Shown here: piece after piece, positions 51,427 to 61,262 of the stretch
Position numbering within the stretch: position 1 is the first letter of the stretch
Layout of the letters: each line of letters opens with the position of its first letter
NCBI RefSeq assembly: GCF_015694705.1
Contig: NZ_JADQDR010000013.1
Coordinates: forward strand, 62,001 to 126,000
Direction of reading: 5' to 3'
Length of the DNA stretch: 64,000 nt
Source: Pontibacter rufus
Lineage (GTDB): Bacteria > Bacteroidota > Bacteroidia > Cytophagales > Hymenobacteraceae
The notes under the pieces: generated by a model
Database searches by the model: none
Told to the model about the DNA's origin: nothing
What the model saw: only the letters and a program-made list of their open reading frames with translations
Program-made: the position numbers and the translations under genes

Positions 51427-52817
51427 AACTGGAGGACTATACATATATCTACTTCCTCGGCATCGGCGGCATTGGTATGAGTGCCATTGCCCGCTGGTTC
51501 AGGGCGAAAGGTTTTCCGGTATGGGGTTACGACAAGACCCGTACTGCGCTGACCGAAGCACTGGAACAGGAAGGGATTATGGTGCACTATGAAGACAACC
51601 TGGCACAACTTCCGGAACAGGTGCTGCAGCATAAAGAGCAGACTTTGGTGGTGCTCACGCCAGCCATCCCAGCCGATCACGAGGAGTGGGCTTACCTGAA
51701 AGCACAGGGCTATACGATAAAGAAGCGTTCGGAAGTATTGGGCATTATCACCGCTGCGGCTTATACCGTGGCTGTGGCCGGCACACATGGCAAAACCACA
51801 ACCTCTTCCATCGTGACGCACCTGCTGCACCAGGCGGGGGTAGATTGTTCTGCTTTTTTAGGAGGTATCGCTGCCAACCTGAATTCCAACCTGCTGATTG
51901 GTAAAGGCGAAACCGAACATGAGGTAATTGTAGTGGAAGCGGATGAGTATGACCGCTCTTTCCTGACGCTCTTTCCGGATATTGCCATCGTAACATCCGC
52001 AGACCCGGACCATCTGGATATTTATGGCAATCAGGAAGAGATGCTACGCACTTATCAGCAATTTATCAGCCAAATCAAGCCGGGTGGTTACCTGCTGTTG
52101 CAGGCAGATACAGATCCACGCCTGGCCGATAAGGTACAGGCAGGAGTATACGTTATCAGGTATGGCCTGCAGCAGGGCCAGGCGCATGTGCAGCAACTGC
52201 ACATACATGGGCGCTGGTTTGCGTTTGATGCGGTGAGTCCGTTGGGAGACATTACTGGGCTGCGCCTGGGGGTACTTGGTTTCCATAACGTGGAAAATAC
52301 GCTGGCTGCCATACTTGCCGCGCAGGTGCTAAAGGTGCCGGCAACAAGTATAAGTGCCGGTGTCGCGTCCTTTGCGGGGGTAAAGCGCCGCTTTGAGTTT
52401 GTATATGAAGGGAAGGGCAAAGTATACATCGACGACTATGCACATCACCCGAAAGAAATAGATGCTTTTATGACGTCTTTGCGCGCTTTGTATCCGGGCA
52501 AGCGGATTAAGGTGCTGTTTCAGCCGCACCTGTTCAGCCGCACCCGCGACTTTGCTGCCGAATTTGCCGAAAGCCTGGACAAGGCCGATGAGGTGGTGCT
52601 GCTGGACATTTATCCGGCGCGGGAAAAGCCGCTGCCGGGCGTTACTTCGGCGCTTATCCTGAACCAGGTAAACTGCCCGGTAAAGGAGTTGCTGCCCAAA
52701 GAGGAAATCCTTGGGAATTTGTTTAAAAACGGCGATTTTGATGTGCTGGCTACGATTGGCGCCGGCGATATTGATACGCTGGTAAAGCCGATTAGAAATT
52801 TTTTAGAAAAATCCTGA
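51423..52817 (+). CDS. murC: UDP-MurNAc:L-alanine ligase MurC
   Basis: This 464-residue ligase adds the first amino acid to UDP-MurNAc. The N terminus has FLGIGGIGMSAIARWFRAKG, the P-loop is VAVAGTHGKTTTSSIVTHLL, and EADEYDRSFLTLFPDIAIVTSADPDHLDIYG and IDDYAHHPKEIDAFM follow. It starts with GTG 51423, whose GTGA overlaps the murG stop. The D-Ala ligase and MurB genes sometimes found next are absent here. Confidence 0.97.
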   Translation: MKLEDYTYIYFLGIGGIGMSAIARWFRAKGFPVWGYDKTRTALTEALEQEGIMVHYEDNLAQLPEQVLQHKEQTLVVLTPAIPADHEEWAYLKAQGYTIKKRSEVLGIITAAAYTVAVAGTHGKTTTSSIVTHLLHQAGVDCSAFLGGIAANLNSNLLIGKGETEHEVIVVEADEYDRSFLTLFPDIAIVTSADPDHLDIYGNQEEMLRTYQQFISQIKPGGYLLLQADTDPRLADKVQAGVYVIRYGLQQGQAHVQQLHIHGRWFAFDAVSPLGDITGLRLGVLGFHNVENTLAAILAAQVLKVPATSISAGVASFAGVKRRFEFVYEGKGKVYIDDYAHHPKEIDAFMTSLRALYPGKRIKVLFQPHLFSRTRDFAAEFAESLDKADEVVLLDIYPAREKPLPGVTSALILNQVNCPVKELLPKEEILGNLFKNGDFDVLATIGAGDIDTLVKPIRNFLEKS

Positions 52818-52818
52818 T

Positions 52819-53580
52819 ATGAGCTTGAACGGTAAAATAAAATCTCTAATTTTTGCAGGTTGCAGCTTGGTTACAATCGGCGCTTTGGCAGGATTTGCTT
52901 CTTCCAGGCAGCAGGAAAAGATCTGTGAAAAAGTGACGATAAATATTGATAATGAATACAACAATTACTTTATTGGGGATAAGGAAGTACGGGACCTGCT
53001 GACCCGGGAGGGCGACCGGAATTTAGAAGGGCTGCCAAACCAAAATATAGATCTGAAAAACCTTGAAAAACGCCTCGAAGCGCATAAATTTGTAAAGGAT
53101 GCCGAGGTATACCGGGAGCTTGATGGAAATATCCATGTAAGTGTAAAACAGACAAGGCCTATCGCCAGAATTATACGATCAGATCAGGATGTATACATTG
53201 ATGCTGCGGGAAATATTCTTCCGCTCTCTGACAGATACACCGCTCGTGTAATCCCGATAACAAAGTCGGCGCTGCTGAAATCTTCTGACAAAGGTTTCTT
53301 CCAGGATTCCGTCGGCCAGTCTTATCTTTCTCTGCTGCAGTTCATCGAGAACGATCAGTTTTGGAAAGCACAGTTAGCCCAGATGCATATTGATGCCAAG
53401 GGCAAAGTATCCTTTTTGCCTCAGGTGGGGGAGCAGACCATTGAGTTTGGAAAGCCCACCAACATCGAGAAAAAGTTTACCAAGCTAATGATCTTTTATA
53501 AAAAAGTGCTGCCTGTTATGGGGTGGGATAAGTATAAAAGAGTAAATTTAGAGTACGAAAACCAGATTATTTGTGAATAA
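52819..53580 (+). CDS. ftsQ: Cell division protein FtsQ/DivIB
   Basis: This 253-residue bitopic divisome protein has a short cytoplasmic tail, one membrane helix (LIFAGCSLVTIGALAGFAS), a POTRA domain (about residues 40-110, VTINIDNEYNNYFIGDKEVRDLL...HVSVKQTRPIARI) and a beta domain. Its position between murC and ftsA is the canonical one. Its sequence is divergent from the E. coli protein, as usual. It begins one base after the murC stop and ends 12 bases before ftsA. Confidence 0.9.
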   Translation: MSLNGKIKSLIFAGCSLVTIGALAGFASSRQQEKICEKVTINIDNEYNNYFIGDKEVRDLLTREGDRNLEGLPNQNIDLKNLEKRLEAHKFVKDAEVYRELDGNIHVSVKQTRPIARIIRSDQDVYIDAAGNILPLSDRYTARVIPITKSALLKSSDKGFFQDSVGQSYLSLLQFIENDQFWKAQLAQMHIDAKGKVSFLPQVGEQTIEFGKPTNIEKKFTKLMIFYKKVLPVMGWDKYKRVNLEYENQIICE

Positions 53581-53592
53581 CCTAATAAAAAT

Positions 53593-54918
53593 ATGCAGAA
53601 CGACAAAATAGTAGTAGGCTTGGACATCGGGACAACCAAAGTTTGCGCGCTTGTTGGTCGGAAGAATGAATTTGGGAAGCTGGAAATACTGGGCATGGGC
53701 AAAGCCATATCCGAAGGTGTGGTGCGGGGCATTGTCAGCAACATCGATAAGACGGTAGAAGCTATTAAAAAAGCCATCCGCCAGGCAGAGGAGCAGTCGG
53801 GAATAAATATTGGCGTGGTAAACGTAGGGATTGCAGGGCAGCACATCAAAAGCCTGCAGCATAATGGCAGCATTACGCGACAGGTAACTGACAATGAAAT
53901 CACTGTAGACGATGTAAACCGCCTTACCAATGATATGTACCGATTGGTGACACCTCCCGGCAGCGAAATTATTCATGTGATGCCGCAGGAGTATAAGGTA
54001 GATTATGAGGAAGGTATCGTAGACCCGGTCGGAATGTCGGGGGTGCGACTGGAAGGTAATTTCCACATCATTACAGCACAGTCCAACGCCATCAACAACA
54101 TCAACAAATGCGTCACCCGTGCCGGGCTGGAAATTGATAACCTGATCCTCGAACCACTGGCTTCCTGCATGTCGGTGCTGAGCGATGAGGAGAAGGAAGC
54201 GGGCGTTGCTTTGGTGGATATTGGCGGCGGCACTACCGATCTGGCTATCTTCAAAGACAATATTATCCGCCATACGGCAGTTCTACCTTTTGGGGGCAGT
54301 ATTATCACCTCCGACATTAAGCAGGGCTGCATGGTGATGCAAAACCAGGCAGAGCAGCTGAAAGTGAAATTTGGCAAAGCCATTGCAGATGAAGCCTCGG
54401 AAAACGAGATTGTCTCGATACCCGGTTTGCGTGACCGCACGCCAAAGGAAATATCGCTAAAAAACCTGGCCTTTATTATTGAGGCAAGGATGGAGGAGAT
54501 TATTGAGCTGGTGTATGCCGAAATTGTGCGTTCGGGTTTTGCCAACACCTTAGCCGCCGGTATCGTGATTACGGGCGGCGGCGCACAGATGCAGAACCTG
54601 GTGCAGCTGGTAGAGTACATCACCGGTATGGACACGCGTATTGGTTACCCGAACGAGCACCTGGGCAAATCGAAGGTAGAAGCCGTGAAGAGCCCGATGT
54701 ATGCAACCAGCGTAGGATTGGTGCTGGCCGGCTACCAGCCGATAGACCAGCGTGTGGAGCATTACGTGGATGTGCCGGCGCAGGATGAATACAATAATAA
54801 GCCGATTCAACCGAAAGCCAACCACAGCAGCGGCAACGCTGCCGGTGCTGGCGGCGGTCTGCTACAAAAGCTCAAGGGCTTTTTATCAGACGATATAGAC
54901 AATAAACAAAGTTATTAA
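53593..54918 (+). CDS. ftsA: Cell division protein FtsA
   Basis: This 441-residue actin-like protein tethers FtsZ to the membrane. Phosphate-binding segments VVGLDIGTTKVCALVG and GVALVDIGGGTTDLAIF, and the GIVITGGGAQMQNL adenosine motif are present. A SHS2 insert lies between. A Ser/Asn/Gly-rich linker leads to the amphipathic C-terminal helix (GLLQKLKGFLSDD) that binds membrane. Confidence 0.97.
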   Translation: MQNDKIVVGLDIGTTKVCALVGRKNEFGKLEILGMGKAISEGVVRGIVSNIDKTVEAIKKAIRQAEEQSGINIGVVNVGIAGQHIKSLQHNGSITRQVTDNEITVDDVNRLTNDMYRLVTPPGSEIIHVMPQEYKVDYEEGIVDPVGMSGVRLEGNFHIITAQSNAINNINKCVTRAGLEIDNLILEPLASCMSVLSDEEKEAGVALVDIGGGTTDLAIFKDNIIRHTAVLPFGGSIITSDIKQGCMVMQNQAEQLKVKFGKAIADEASENEIVSIPGLRDRTPKEISLKNLAFIIEARMEEIIELVYAEIVRSGFANTLAAGIVITGGGAQMQNLVQLVEYITGMDTRIGYPNEHLGKSKVEAVKSPMYATSVGLVLAGYQPIDQRVEHYVDVPAQDEYNNKPIQPKANHSSGNAAGAGGGLLQKLKGFLSDDIDNKQSY

Positions 54919-54943
54919 CCCATTAAGAGCAGGAGAGATTAGT

Positions 54944-56461
54944 ATGACTTCAATGTACACTTTTGACTTACCATCCAGCAGTAAGTCCATCATTAAGGTG
55001 ATTGGCGTCGGGGGCGGCGGAAGCAACGCGGTGAATCACATGTATAGCCAAGGCATCAAAGATGTTGAGTTTATCATTTGTAATACTGATGCCCAGGCCC
55101 TTAAGAGCAGCAGCGTCCCGACAAAACTAGCTATCGGCCAGAACCTGACAGAAGGTCTGGGGGCGGGTGCCAATCCCGAAAAAGGAAAGCAGGCCGCCCT
55201 GGAGAGCAAGGAAGAAATCCGGGAGATGCTGAGTGCCGATACCAAGATGGTATTTATCACAGCAGGTATGGGCGGTGGTACCGGTACGGGGGCAGCCCCC
55301 GTTATCGCTAAAGTTGCCAAAGAGCTTGGCATCCTCACAGTGGGTATCGTAACGGCGCCTTTTGCCTTTGAGGGGAAAAAGAAAAAAACTGCTGCCGAAA
55401 ACGGCGTAAAGGAGCTGAGCGAGAACTGTGATACTATCCTGGTGATCCTCAACGACAAGCTGCGCGAGATGTTCGGTAACCTGACCATCCGCGAGGCTTT
55501 TGCCAAGGCGGATAATGTGTTGACCACAGCTGCTAAATCTATTGCAGAGATCATCACGGTTACGGCAGAAGTGAACGTGGACTTTGAAGACGTGAAAACG
55601 GTTATGAAAGACTCTGGCGCTGCAGTGATGGGTTCTGCAACGACAGAAGGCGAAGGCCGTGCCCTGCGTGCTGCAGAGGAAGCGCTTTCATCTCCTTTGC
55701 TCAACAACACTGATATCCACGGCGCCCAGAAAATCCTGCTTTCTATTATGTCTGGTGAGCAGGCAGAACTGGAAATGGATGAACTGACTGAAATCACTGA
55801 GTATATCCAGGACAAAGCCGGGCAGGAAGCAGAAGTTATCTTCGGCCATGGCATAGATTCCTCTTTGGGCCAGAGCATCCGTGTTACTGTTATCGCCACA
55901 GGTTTTGCCAGTAGCGCTGAGGACATCATGGAGCCAAAGAAAACGGTGTTTGACCTGGATAGCCAAAAAAAAATTGAGGCAGCTGAGCCGGTAAAACCAG
56001 AAGTAGCTGAGCCCGCTGCTTTTGTGGCCCGTCCGGCAGTGGTTCCGATGGCAACACCGCCTGCTGCTACGCCACCACCTTCCGTGCCGGCACACGAGCC
56101 TGCCCGCCGCCCGGTAGAGCAGCCGCAACGTGTGGTGTTTGAACTGGATGGCAATGTGCAGCATGATAATTATACTGCCCGCGAGGAAGACAAAGCCGCC
56201 CGTGAGGCGACGCGCCTGGCCGAAGAACGCGAGCTGATGCAGCGCCGTGCCGAAGAGCGCCGTGAGCGCCTGCGCATGTTAAGCTCTGAAGTTACATCTG
56301 AGGCCCTGAAAGAGAAGCTGGATACGCCTGCTTACCTGCGCCGCAACGTAGCCCTGGACAGGGTAGCACACTCATCAGAGCGCAACATCTCACGCTTTAA
56401 CCTGAACGATGACAACGAGATTCTGGGCGACAACCGTTTCCTGCACGATAACGTTGACTAA
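54944..56461 (+). CDS. ftsZ: Cell division protein FtsZ
   Basis: This 505-residue tubulin-like GTPase forms the Z ring. The GTP-binding signature GGGTGTGAAPVIAKVA lies near residues 107-122, and the T7 loop VDFEDVKTVMKDSGAAVMGS is intact. The globular core ends near residue 325, followed by a Pro/Ala-rich linker and then a charged, Arg/Glu-rich region (RLAEERELMQRRAEERRERL), giving a C-terminal extension longer than in E. coli (383 residues). The last gene of the cluster, followed by a strong terminator. Confidence 0.97.
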   Translation: MTSMYTFDLPSSSKSIIKVIGVGGGGSNAVNHMYSQGIKDVEFIICNTDAQALKSSSVPTKLAIGQNLTEGLGAGANPEKGKQAALESKEEIREMLSADTKMVFITAGMGGGTGTGAAPVIAKVAKELGILTVGIVTAPFAFEGKKKKTAAENGVKELSENCDTILVILNDKLREMFGNLTIREAFAKADNVLTTAAKSIAEIITVTAEVNVDFEDVKTVMKDSGAAVMGSATTEGEGRALRAAEEALSSPLLNNTDIHGAQKILLSIMSGEQAELEMDELTEITEYIQDKAGQEAEVIFGHGIDSSLGQSIRVTVIATGFASSAEDIMEPKKTVFDLDSQKKIEAAEPVKPEVAEPAAFVARPAVVPMATPPAATPPPSVPAHEPARRPVEQPQRVVFELDGNVQHDNYTAREEDKAAREATRLAEERELMQRRAEERRERLRMLSSEVTSEALKEKLDTPAYLRRNVALDRVAHSSERNISRFNLNDDNEILGDNRFLHDNVD

Positions 56462-56480
56462 ATCATACTTCTAAGCAAAG

Positions 56481-56530
56481 TATAAAAACGAAGAAGCCTG
56501 CTATACTTAGCAGGCTTCTTCGTTTTTATA
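56481..56530. terminator. Bidirectional terminator after ftsZ
   Basis: A perfect 23-bp stem (56481-56503 with 56508-56530) with a 4-base loop, T-rich on the right and A-rich on the left, separates ftsZ from the convergent FMN reductase gene. The top of the hairpin again contains TATACTT. Confidence 0.92.
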
Positions 56531-56550
56531 CTTGTAGAGATGCGTTGTCA

Positions 56551-57075
56551 TTAGAAGTGAATCAGCTGTTCTATCTGTTGCTCTATCAGCTCCTGGTAAA
56601 GCTGGTTGGTGATTATCTTGCCATCGAAGTTTTTCTTGATATGCGCTAATTTCAGCTTCATCGCCATCACGTGCATGCCCAGGTAATTCAGGATGTCGGT
56701 GAGGTGGCTCAGGGCTAAACCGCTGCCCTGCATACCGGATGATAAGCCCACCAACGCCGCTTTCTTGCCTTGAAAACTATACGGATAATCCAGCCCGTCA
56801 ATAAACGCCTTTAGCACGCCAGGAAAGGAGCTGTTGTACTCGGGCACCACAAACACAAATTTATCTGAGGTTGTGATCATGCCGCTCAGCCTGTTGAATG
56901 CTTCATTTTTCCCTGTATTATCGTAGAGCGCGGTTGTCGTGAAATCGGGCGGCAAGTCCGCCAGATCCATGATGCGGTTCTCTATACCTCTGTCGGAAAG
57001 CATCCGGGCATACAATTCAGCCACGGCTCTGGACTTGGATGCAGGCCTGTTGGTACCCGCTATAATGGTAATCAT
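56551..57075 (-). CDS. NADPH-dependent FMN reductase family protein
   Basis: This 174-residue flavodoxin-fold oxidoreductase has the FMN phosphate loop at the N terminus (IIAGTNRPASKSRAVAELYARML) and the PEYNSSFPGVLKAFIDGLD motif that contacts the flavin. Members reduce quinones, azo dyes, chromate or free FMN; the substrate cannot be assigned. Monocistronic on the minus strand. Confidence 0.88.
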   Translation of the reverse strand: MITIIAGTNRPASKSRAVAELYARMLSDRGIENRIMDLADLPPDFTTTALYDNTGKNEAFNRLSGMITTSDKFVFVVPEYNSSFPGVLKAFIDGLDYPYSFQGKKAALVGLSSGMQGSGLALSHLTDILNYLGMHVMAMKLKLAHIKKNFDGKIITNQLYQELIEQQIEQLIHF

Positions 57076-57478
57076 ACTTTATACTTGTTGGTGGGTTTGA
57101 TATGTAACCTGATAACAGTAAAGTTGTTTTCTACAGCGTTTACCTGCATATATGCTCCGGCCCACATATTCCGGCCGTGTCCGCCTGACTACGAGGCTCT
57201 GTAGGAGCTTTGGGCCTGATAATCTGCTGCGTTCAGCTATGGAGAAGATAAGCACACCCCGGAGTATAGCTGTAAAGTATAAACAAACGGCAATCACATA
57301 AAAAAGATAGTTTTGCGCATTTCATAAGTCTGTCATAAAGTTTGGGCTTGCAGAAAGGTGCGGCAGGTATTTATAACTGATAAGTTTTAAGGTGAGTACG
57401 GAAGCTAAGTATAAAACAAAAGAGGCGAGCACAGTTATGCCTCGCCTTTTTTGTTTTATACTTACTAATGATTGATAA
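57076..57478. other. Spacer between the FMN reductase and sdhB
   Basis: No gene was found in these 403 bases. It contains the iterated 9-mer at 57078, 57275, 57407 and 57455, an imperfect REP-like GC-rich part (57140-57220), and the terminator at its end. The density of 9-mers is the highest in the window. Confidence 0.5.
57407..57463. terminator. Terminator downstream of sdhB
   Basis: 23-base arms (57407-57429 and 57441-57463) pair with one G-T position; core AGAGGCGAG / CTCGCCTTTTTT. It ends the minus-strand sdhCAB operon and its outer ends are AAGTATAAA and TTTATACTT. Confidence 0.88.
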
Positions 57479-58264
57479 CTACGGCAGGTTTTCGGAGGCT
57501 GCTTTGGCTGCAATAAACTCTCTGCGCAGCATGGCAATATTTTCCAGCGAAATACCTACAGGGCACTCAGCGGCGCAGGAGCCAATGTTGGTGCAGGAGC
57601 CGAACCCTTCAATATCCATCTGGGCCACCATGTTTTCTACGCGCGTATAGCGCTCCGTCTGGCCTTGTGGCAATAGTGCCAGCTGCGATACTTTGGCCGA
57701 AACGAACAATATAGCCGAGCCGTTCTTGCAAGCTGCCACACAGGCACCGCATTGTATACAGGTGGCGGCATCAAATGCTTTATCAGCAACGGACTTAGCA
57801 ATAGGAATCTCGTTGGCATCGGGCACACCGCCTGTGTTTACGGATATATACCCGCCCGCCTGCTGAATGCGGTCGAAGGCCGAGCGGTCTACTATCAGGT
57901 CTTTATGCACCGGGAAAGCCGCAGCACGCCAGGGCTCAATGGTGATGGTATCGCCGTCAGCAAAGTGGCGCATGTGCAGCTGGCAGGTGGTGGTGCCACG
58001 CTCCGGGCCATGTGCGCGGCCGTTGATAAACAGGCTGCACATACCGCAGATACCTTCGCGGCAGTCGTGGTCGAAGGCAATTGGTTCCTCGCCTCTCAGT
58101 AACAGGTCCTCGTTCAGCACATCCAGCATCTCCAGGAACGACATGTCCGGGGAAATACCTTTTATCGGATAGGTAACCATCTGGCCTGCTGAATTTCTAT
58201 CTTTTTGGCGCCAAACCTTCAGCGTTAAATCCATCGGTTTAGCATTTGGATTACTTCCAGCCAT
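57479..58264 (-). CDS. sdhB: Succinate dehydrogenase/fumarate reductase iron-sulfur subunit
   Basis: This 261-residue subunit relays electrons from the flavoprotein to the quinone site. It has the N-terminal [2Fe-2S] ferredoxin motif ([30 protein letters not shown]) and two C-terminal cluster motifs ([23 protein letters not shown]). Last gene of the sdhCAB operon. The 133-base gap from sdhA is filled by an AT-rich word-repeat spacer. Confidence 0.96.
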   Translation of the reverse strand: MAGSNPNAKPMDLTLKVWRQKDRNSAGQMVTYPIKGISPDMSFLEMLDVLNEDLLLRGEEPIAFDHDCREGICGMCSLFINGRAHGPERGTTTCQLHMRHFADGDTITIEPWRAAAFPVHKDLIVDRSAFDRIQQAGGYISVNTGGVPDANEIPIAKSVADKAFDAATCIQCGACVAACKNGSAILFVSAKVSQLALLPQGQTERYTRVENMVAQMDIEGFGSCTNIGSCAAECPVGISLENIAMLRREFIAAKAASENLP

Positions 58265-58274
58265 CTTATTTTTT

Positions 58275-58397
58275 CAATTAAGAATTACGAATTAAGAGTT
58301 ACGAATCAAGAACTATAAATTATGAATTAGCAAAATCGGGGAAGTTATACTTGCCGATGAGCTTACTTCTAATTCGTAATTCTTAATTCGTAAATTA
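58275..58397. repeat. AT-rich inverted word-repeat spacer between sdhA and sdhB
   Basis: Left words (AATTAAGAATTACGAATTAA, GAGTTACGAATCAAGAAC) and right words (TTCTAATTCGTAATTC, TTAATTCGTAAATT) are complementary and surround about 40 unique bases. It has the same architecture as 4150-4242 and 29084-29180. Confidence 0.65.
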
Positions 58398-60332
58398 TTA
58401 TTTATAACTACGCTGCGTGAGCTTCATGTTTTCGAACTTAAGTTCTTCCTTGTGCAGCACCGGCTCATTATTTACACCCGTAAACTCCCAGGCTGCTACA
58501 TAAGCAAAATGCTCATCGTCGCGCAGGGCTTCGTTTTCAGGTGTCTGGTGCTCTTCGCGGAAGTGACCGCCGCAGGATTCTTCTCTGTGCAGGGCATCTT
58601 CTACCATCAGTTCGCCTAACTCCAGGAAGTCGGCCACGCGGTTTGCTTTTTCAAGGGTCTGGTTCAGCTCTTCGTTTACGCCCGTAACCCTTACGTCGCG
58701 CCAGAATTCATCACGCAGCCGGCGTATTTCCTTTCGGGCCAGTGTCAGGCCTTCCGCATTGCGGGCCATGCCGCAGTAGTTCCACATAATGTGGCCCAGC
58801 TCCTTATGAAAATCATCTACAGTACGGGTGCCATTGATAGAAAGCAGCTGGCTGTTTTTAGCGGCAACTGCCTGTTCGGCCTCTTTAAAAGCAGGATGAT
58901 CGGTACTTACTTTCGTCGCAGGCATGCGGGCCAAGTAATCACCAATTGTATAAGGAATTACGAAGTAACCATCTGCCAGACCCTGCATCAGGGCCGAAGC
59001 ACCCAGGCGGTTGGCACCATGGTCGGAGAAGTTGCACTCGCCGGCGGCATACAGGCCGGGCACGTTGGTCATCAGGTTGTAATCTACCCAGAGGCCGCCC
59101 ATGGTATAGTGCACGGCCGGATAAATGCGCATCGGTCTTTCGTATGGATTTTCGTCCGTGATCTTCTCATACATCTCAAAGAGGTTGCCATACTTCTGAC
59201 TGATGGCGTTCAGGCCATCACGCTTGATAGCATCTGCAAAATCCAGGAACACGGCCAGGCCGGTAGCGCCTACGCCGCGGCCCTCGTCGCATACCTGTTT
59301 GGCGTTGCGGGAAGCCACATCGCGCGGTACCAAGTTGCCGAAAGCCGGATACTTGCGCTCCAGGTAATAATCGCGGTCAGCCTCGGCAATGTCGCTCACC
59401 TTTATCTCTCCCTTACGCAGGCGCTGGGCTGTTTCCACTGTTTTAGGCACCCACACACGGCCATCATTTCGCAGTGATTCCGACATCAGCGTCAGTTTGG
59501 ACTGGTACTCGCCGGAAACCGGGATGCAGGTCGGGTGAATCTGGGTATAGCAGGGGTTGGCAAAGAAAGCTCCTTTCTTATACGCCCGCCAGGCTGCTGT
59601 GGCGTTGGAGCCCATCGCATTGGTCGAGAGAAAGAATACGTTTCCGTATCCGCCGGTAGCCAGAATTACAGCATGTGCGCTGTGCGACTCCACCGCACCC
59701 GTAATCAGGTTGCGCACCACAATGCCGCGTGCCTGGCCGTCTACGATAACCAGGTCGAGCATTTCAGTGCGCGGGAACATCTTGATTTTGCCGTAAGCAA
59801 TCTGGCGGTTGAGGGCCGAGTAAGCACCCAGCAACAACTGCTGGCCGGTCTGGCCGCGGGCATAAAAAGTACGCGATACCTGCGCCCCGCCAAAAGAGCG
59901 GTTGGCCAGCAAGCCGCCATACTCACGGGCAAACGGAACTCCTTGTGCCACGCACTGGTCGATGATGTTAACAGATACCTGCGCCAGGCGATACGTGTTG
60001 GCCTCGCGGGAGCGGTAGTCGCCGCCTTTGATGGTATCATAAAACAGGCGGTAAACGGAGTCGCCGTCGTTCTGGTAATTTTTGGCTGCATTTATACCGC
60101 CCTGTGCCGCAATAGAGTGCGCGCGGCGCGGAGAATCCTGGAAGCAGAAGGACTTTACGTTATAGCCCAGTTCTGCCAGGGTAGCTGCCGCAGAGGCGCC
60201 GGCCAGTCCCGTACCTACTACTATAATTTCATACTTACGCTTGTTGGCCGGGTTTACCAGCTTTATATCAAATTTATGCTTATCCCATTTCTCCGCTAAA
60301 GGGCCTTCCGGAACTTTTGAATCTAATACCAT
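58398..60332 (-). CDS. sdhA: Succinate dehydrogenase/fumarate reductase flavoprotein subunit
   Basis: This 644-residue FAD-bearing subunit oxidises succinate or reduces fumarate. FAD-binding [28 protein letters not shown] and [14 protein letters not shown] (covalent FAD histidine region), the active-site region FIHPTCIP-like ( [16 protein letters not shown] ) and [16 protein letters not shown] are evident. Size and fusion pattern fit the B-type (epsilon-proteobacteria/Bacteroidota) enzyme. Confidence 0.96.
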   Translation of the reverse strand: MVLDSKVPEGPLAEKWDKHKFDIKLVNPANKRKYEIIVVGTGLAGASAAATLAELGYNVKSFCFQDSPRRAHSIAAQGGINAAKNYQNDGDSVYRLFYDTIKGGDYRSREANTYRLAQVSVNIIDQCVAQGVPFAREYGGLLANRSFGGAQVSRTFYARGQTGQQLLLGAYSALNRQIAYGKIKMFPRTEMLDLVIVDGQARGIVVRNLITGAVESHSAHAVILATGGYGNVFFLSTNAMGSNATAAWRAYKKGAFFANPCYTQIHPTCIPVSGEYQSKLTLMSESLRNDGRVWVPKTVETAQRLRKGEIKVSDIAEADRDYYLERKYPAFGNLVPRDVASRNAKQVCDEGRGVGATGLAVFLDFADAIKRDGLNAISQKYGNLFEMYEKITDENPYERPMRIYPAVHYTMGGLWVDYNLMTNVPGLYAAGECNFSDHGANRLGASALMQGLADGYFVIPYTIGDYLARMPATKVSTDHPAFKEAEQAVAAKNSQLLSINGTRTVDDFHKELGHIMWNYCGMARNAEGLTLARKEIRRLRDEFWRDVRVTGVNEELNQTLEKANRVADFLELGELMVEDALHREESCGGHFREEHQTPENEALRDDEHFAYVAAWEFTGVNNEPVLHKEELKFENMKLTQRSYK

Positions 60333-60354
60333 AGCAACTATTAAAAGTTATTAT

Positions 60355-61035
60355 TTACACAAAAAAGAAGAAATACAGCGGGATGGCTGCAAACGCCAGG
60401 CAAACGATAACTGAGAAGGCGTAGCCAAACATCTGGATAAAAGGCGTGTATTTCTTGTGGTTGAGCCCCAGTGTCTGGAAGGCGCTCTGGAAGCCATGTA
60501 TCAGGTGATAGGCCAGTGCAATCATACCCAGCACGTATATCAGCACGTACCACCATTGCTTAAAGGCATACACCACCTCTGCATACAGGTTTTCATACTC
60601 CACATCATCGATGTTCACCGGGTCGAGGCCATCAAAGCGGGCAGGAATCAGGAAGTTGTAGAGGTGAATAATCAGGAATACTAAAATAACCGTGCCCAGC
60701 AGGCCCATGTTGCGCGAGGCCCAGGAGCTGTTTTCTTCCGGATGATTGTTCTGGTAAGGAATAGGCCTGGCAGCCTGGTTGCGGCGGGTGAGCACCAGCG
60801 CATCGTAGATATGAAAGGCGAAACCGGCCAGCAGCACCCATTCCATGGTGCGGATAAGGCCATTATGCGCCATAAAATCAGAATAGAGGTTGAATGCTTC
60901 TCCGCCATCGTTCCTGAAGAGCTGCAGGTTGCCCAGCAGGTGCACAACCAGAAACGAGCACAGAAATAGGCCCGTGACAGACATCACGATCTTTCTGCCT
61001 ACTGTACTGGAAAACGTCTTAGTAAACCAATTCAT
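60355..61035 (-). CDS. sdhC: Succinate dehydrogenase cytochrome b subunit (b558 type)
   Basis: This 226-residue membrane anchor has five predicted helices. Haem-ligand histidines are expected in GLFLCSFLVVHLLGNLQLF, LLAGFAFHIYDALVL, IIHLYNFLIPARF and ALAYHLIHGFQSAFQ. It is the single large diheme subunit of B-type complex II, so no sdhD is needed. First gene of sdhCAB, 22 bases ahead of sdhA, with a strong promoter upstream. Confidence 0.94.
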   Translation of the reverse strand: MNWFTKTFSSTVGRKIVMSVTGLFLCSFLVVHLLGNLQLFRNDGGEAFNLYSDFMAHNGLIRTMEWVLLAGFAFHIYDALVLTRRNQAARPIPYQNNHPEENSSWASRNMGLLGTVILVFLIIHLYNFLIPARFDGLDPVNIDDVEYENLYAEVVYAFKQWWYVLIYVLGMIALAYHLIHGFQSAFQTLGLNHKKYTPFIQMFGYAFSVIVCLAFAAIPLYFFFFV

Positions 61036-61077
61036 CTGTATTTTTTAAAGGTTAAGGAATGATGCTTTTTTAATTCT

Positions 61078-61108
61078 CAAAGGTACATGCGGCCCTTCTA
61101 TAAAGCAA
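61078..61108 (-). promoter_or_regulatory. sdhCAB promoter
   Basis: On the minus strand TTG (61108-61106), a 20-bp spacer and TACCTTTG (61085-61078) match the Bacteroidota consensus. The predicted start is near 61071, 36 bases before the sdhC ATG. Confidence 0.7.
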
Positions 61109-61262
61109 TTTTGGAATCATATTTTGAATCAATCTAAATTGTATTCCGTACGACAGAAAACCTGTTCATACAACCCGCAATATCTCTGTTTGTTGATACT
61201 AAAATCAAAAAAAAACAGTTTACTTTATACTTCCATTTATTCTATTCCTTAAACCTGATTGT

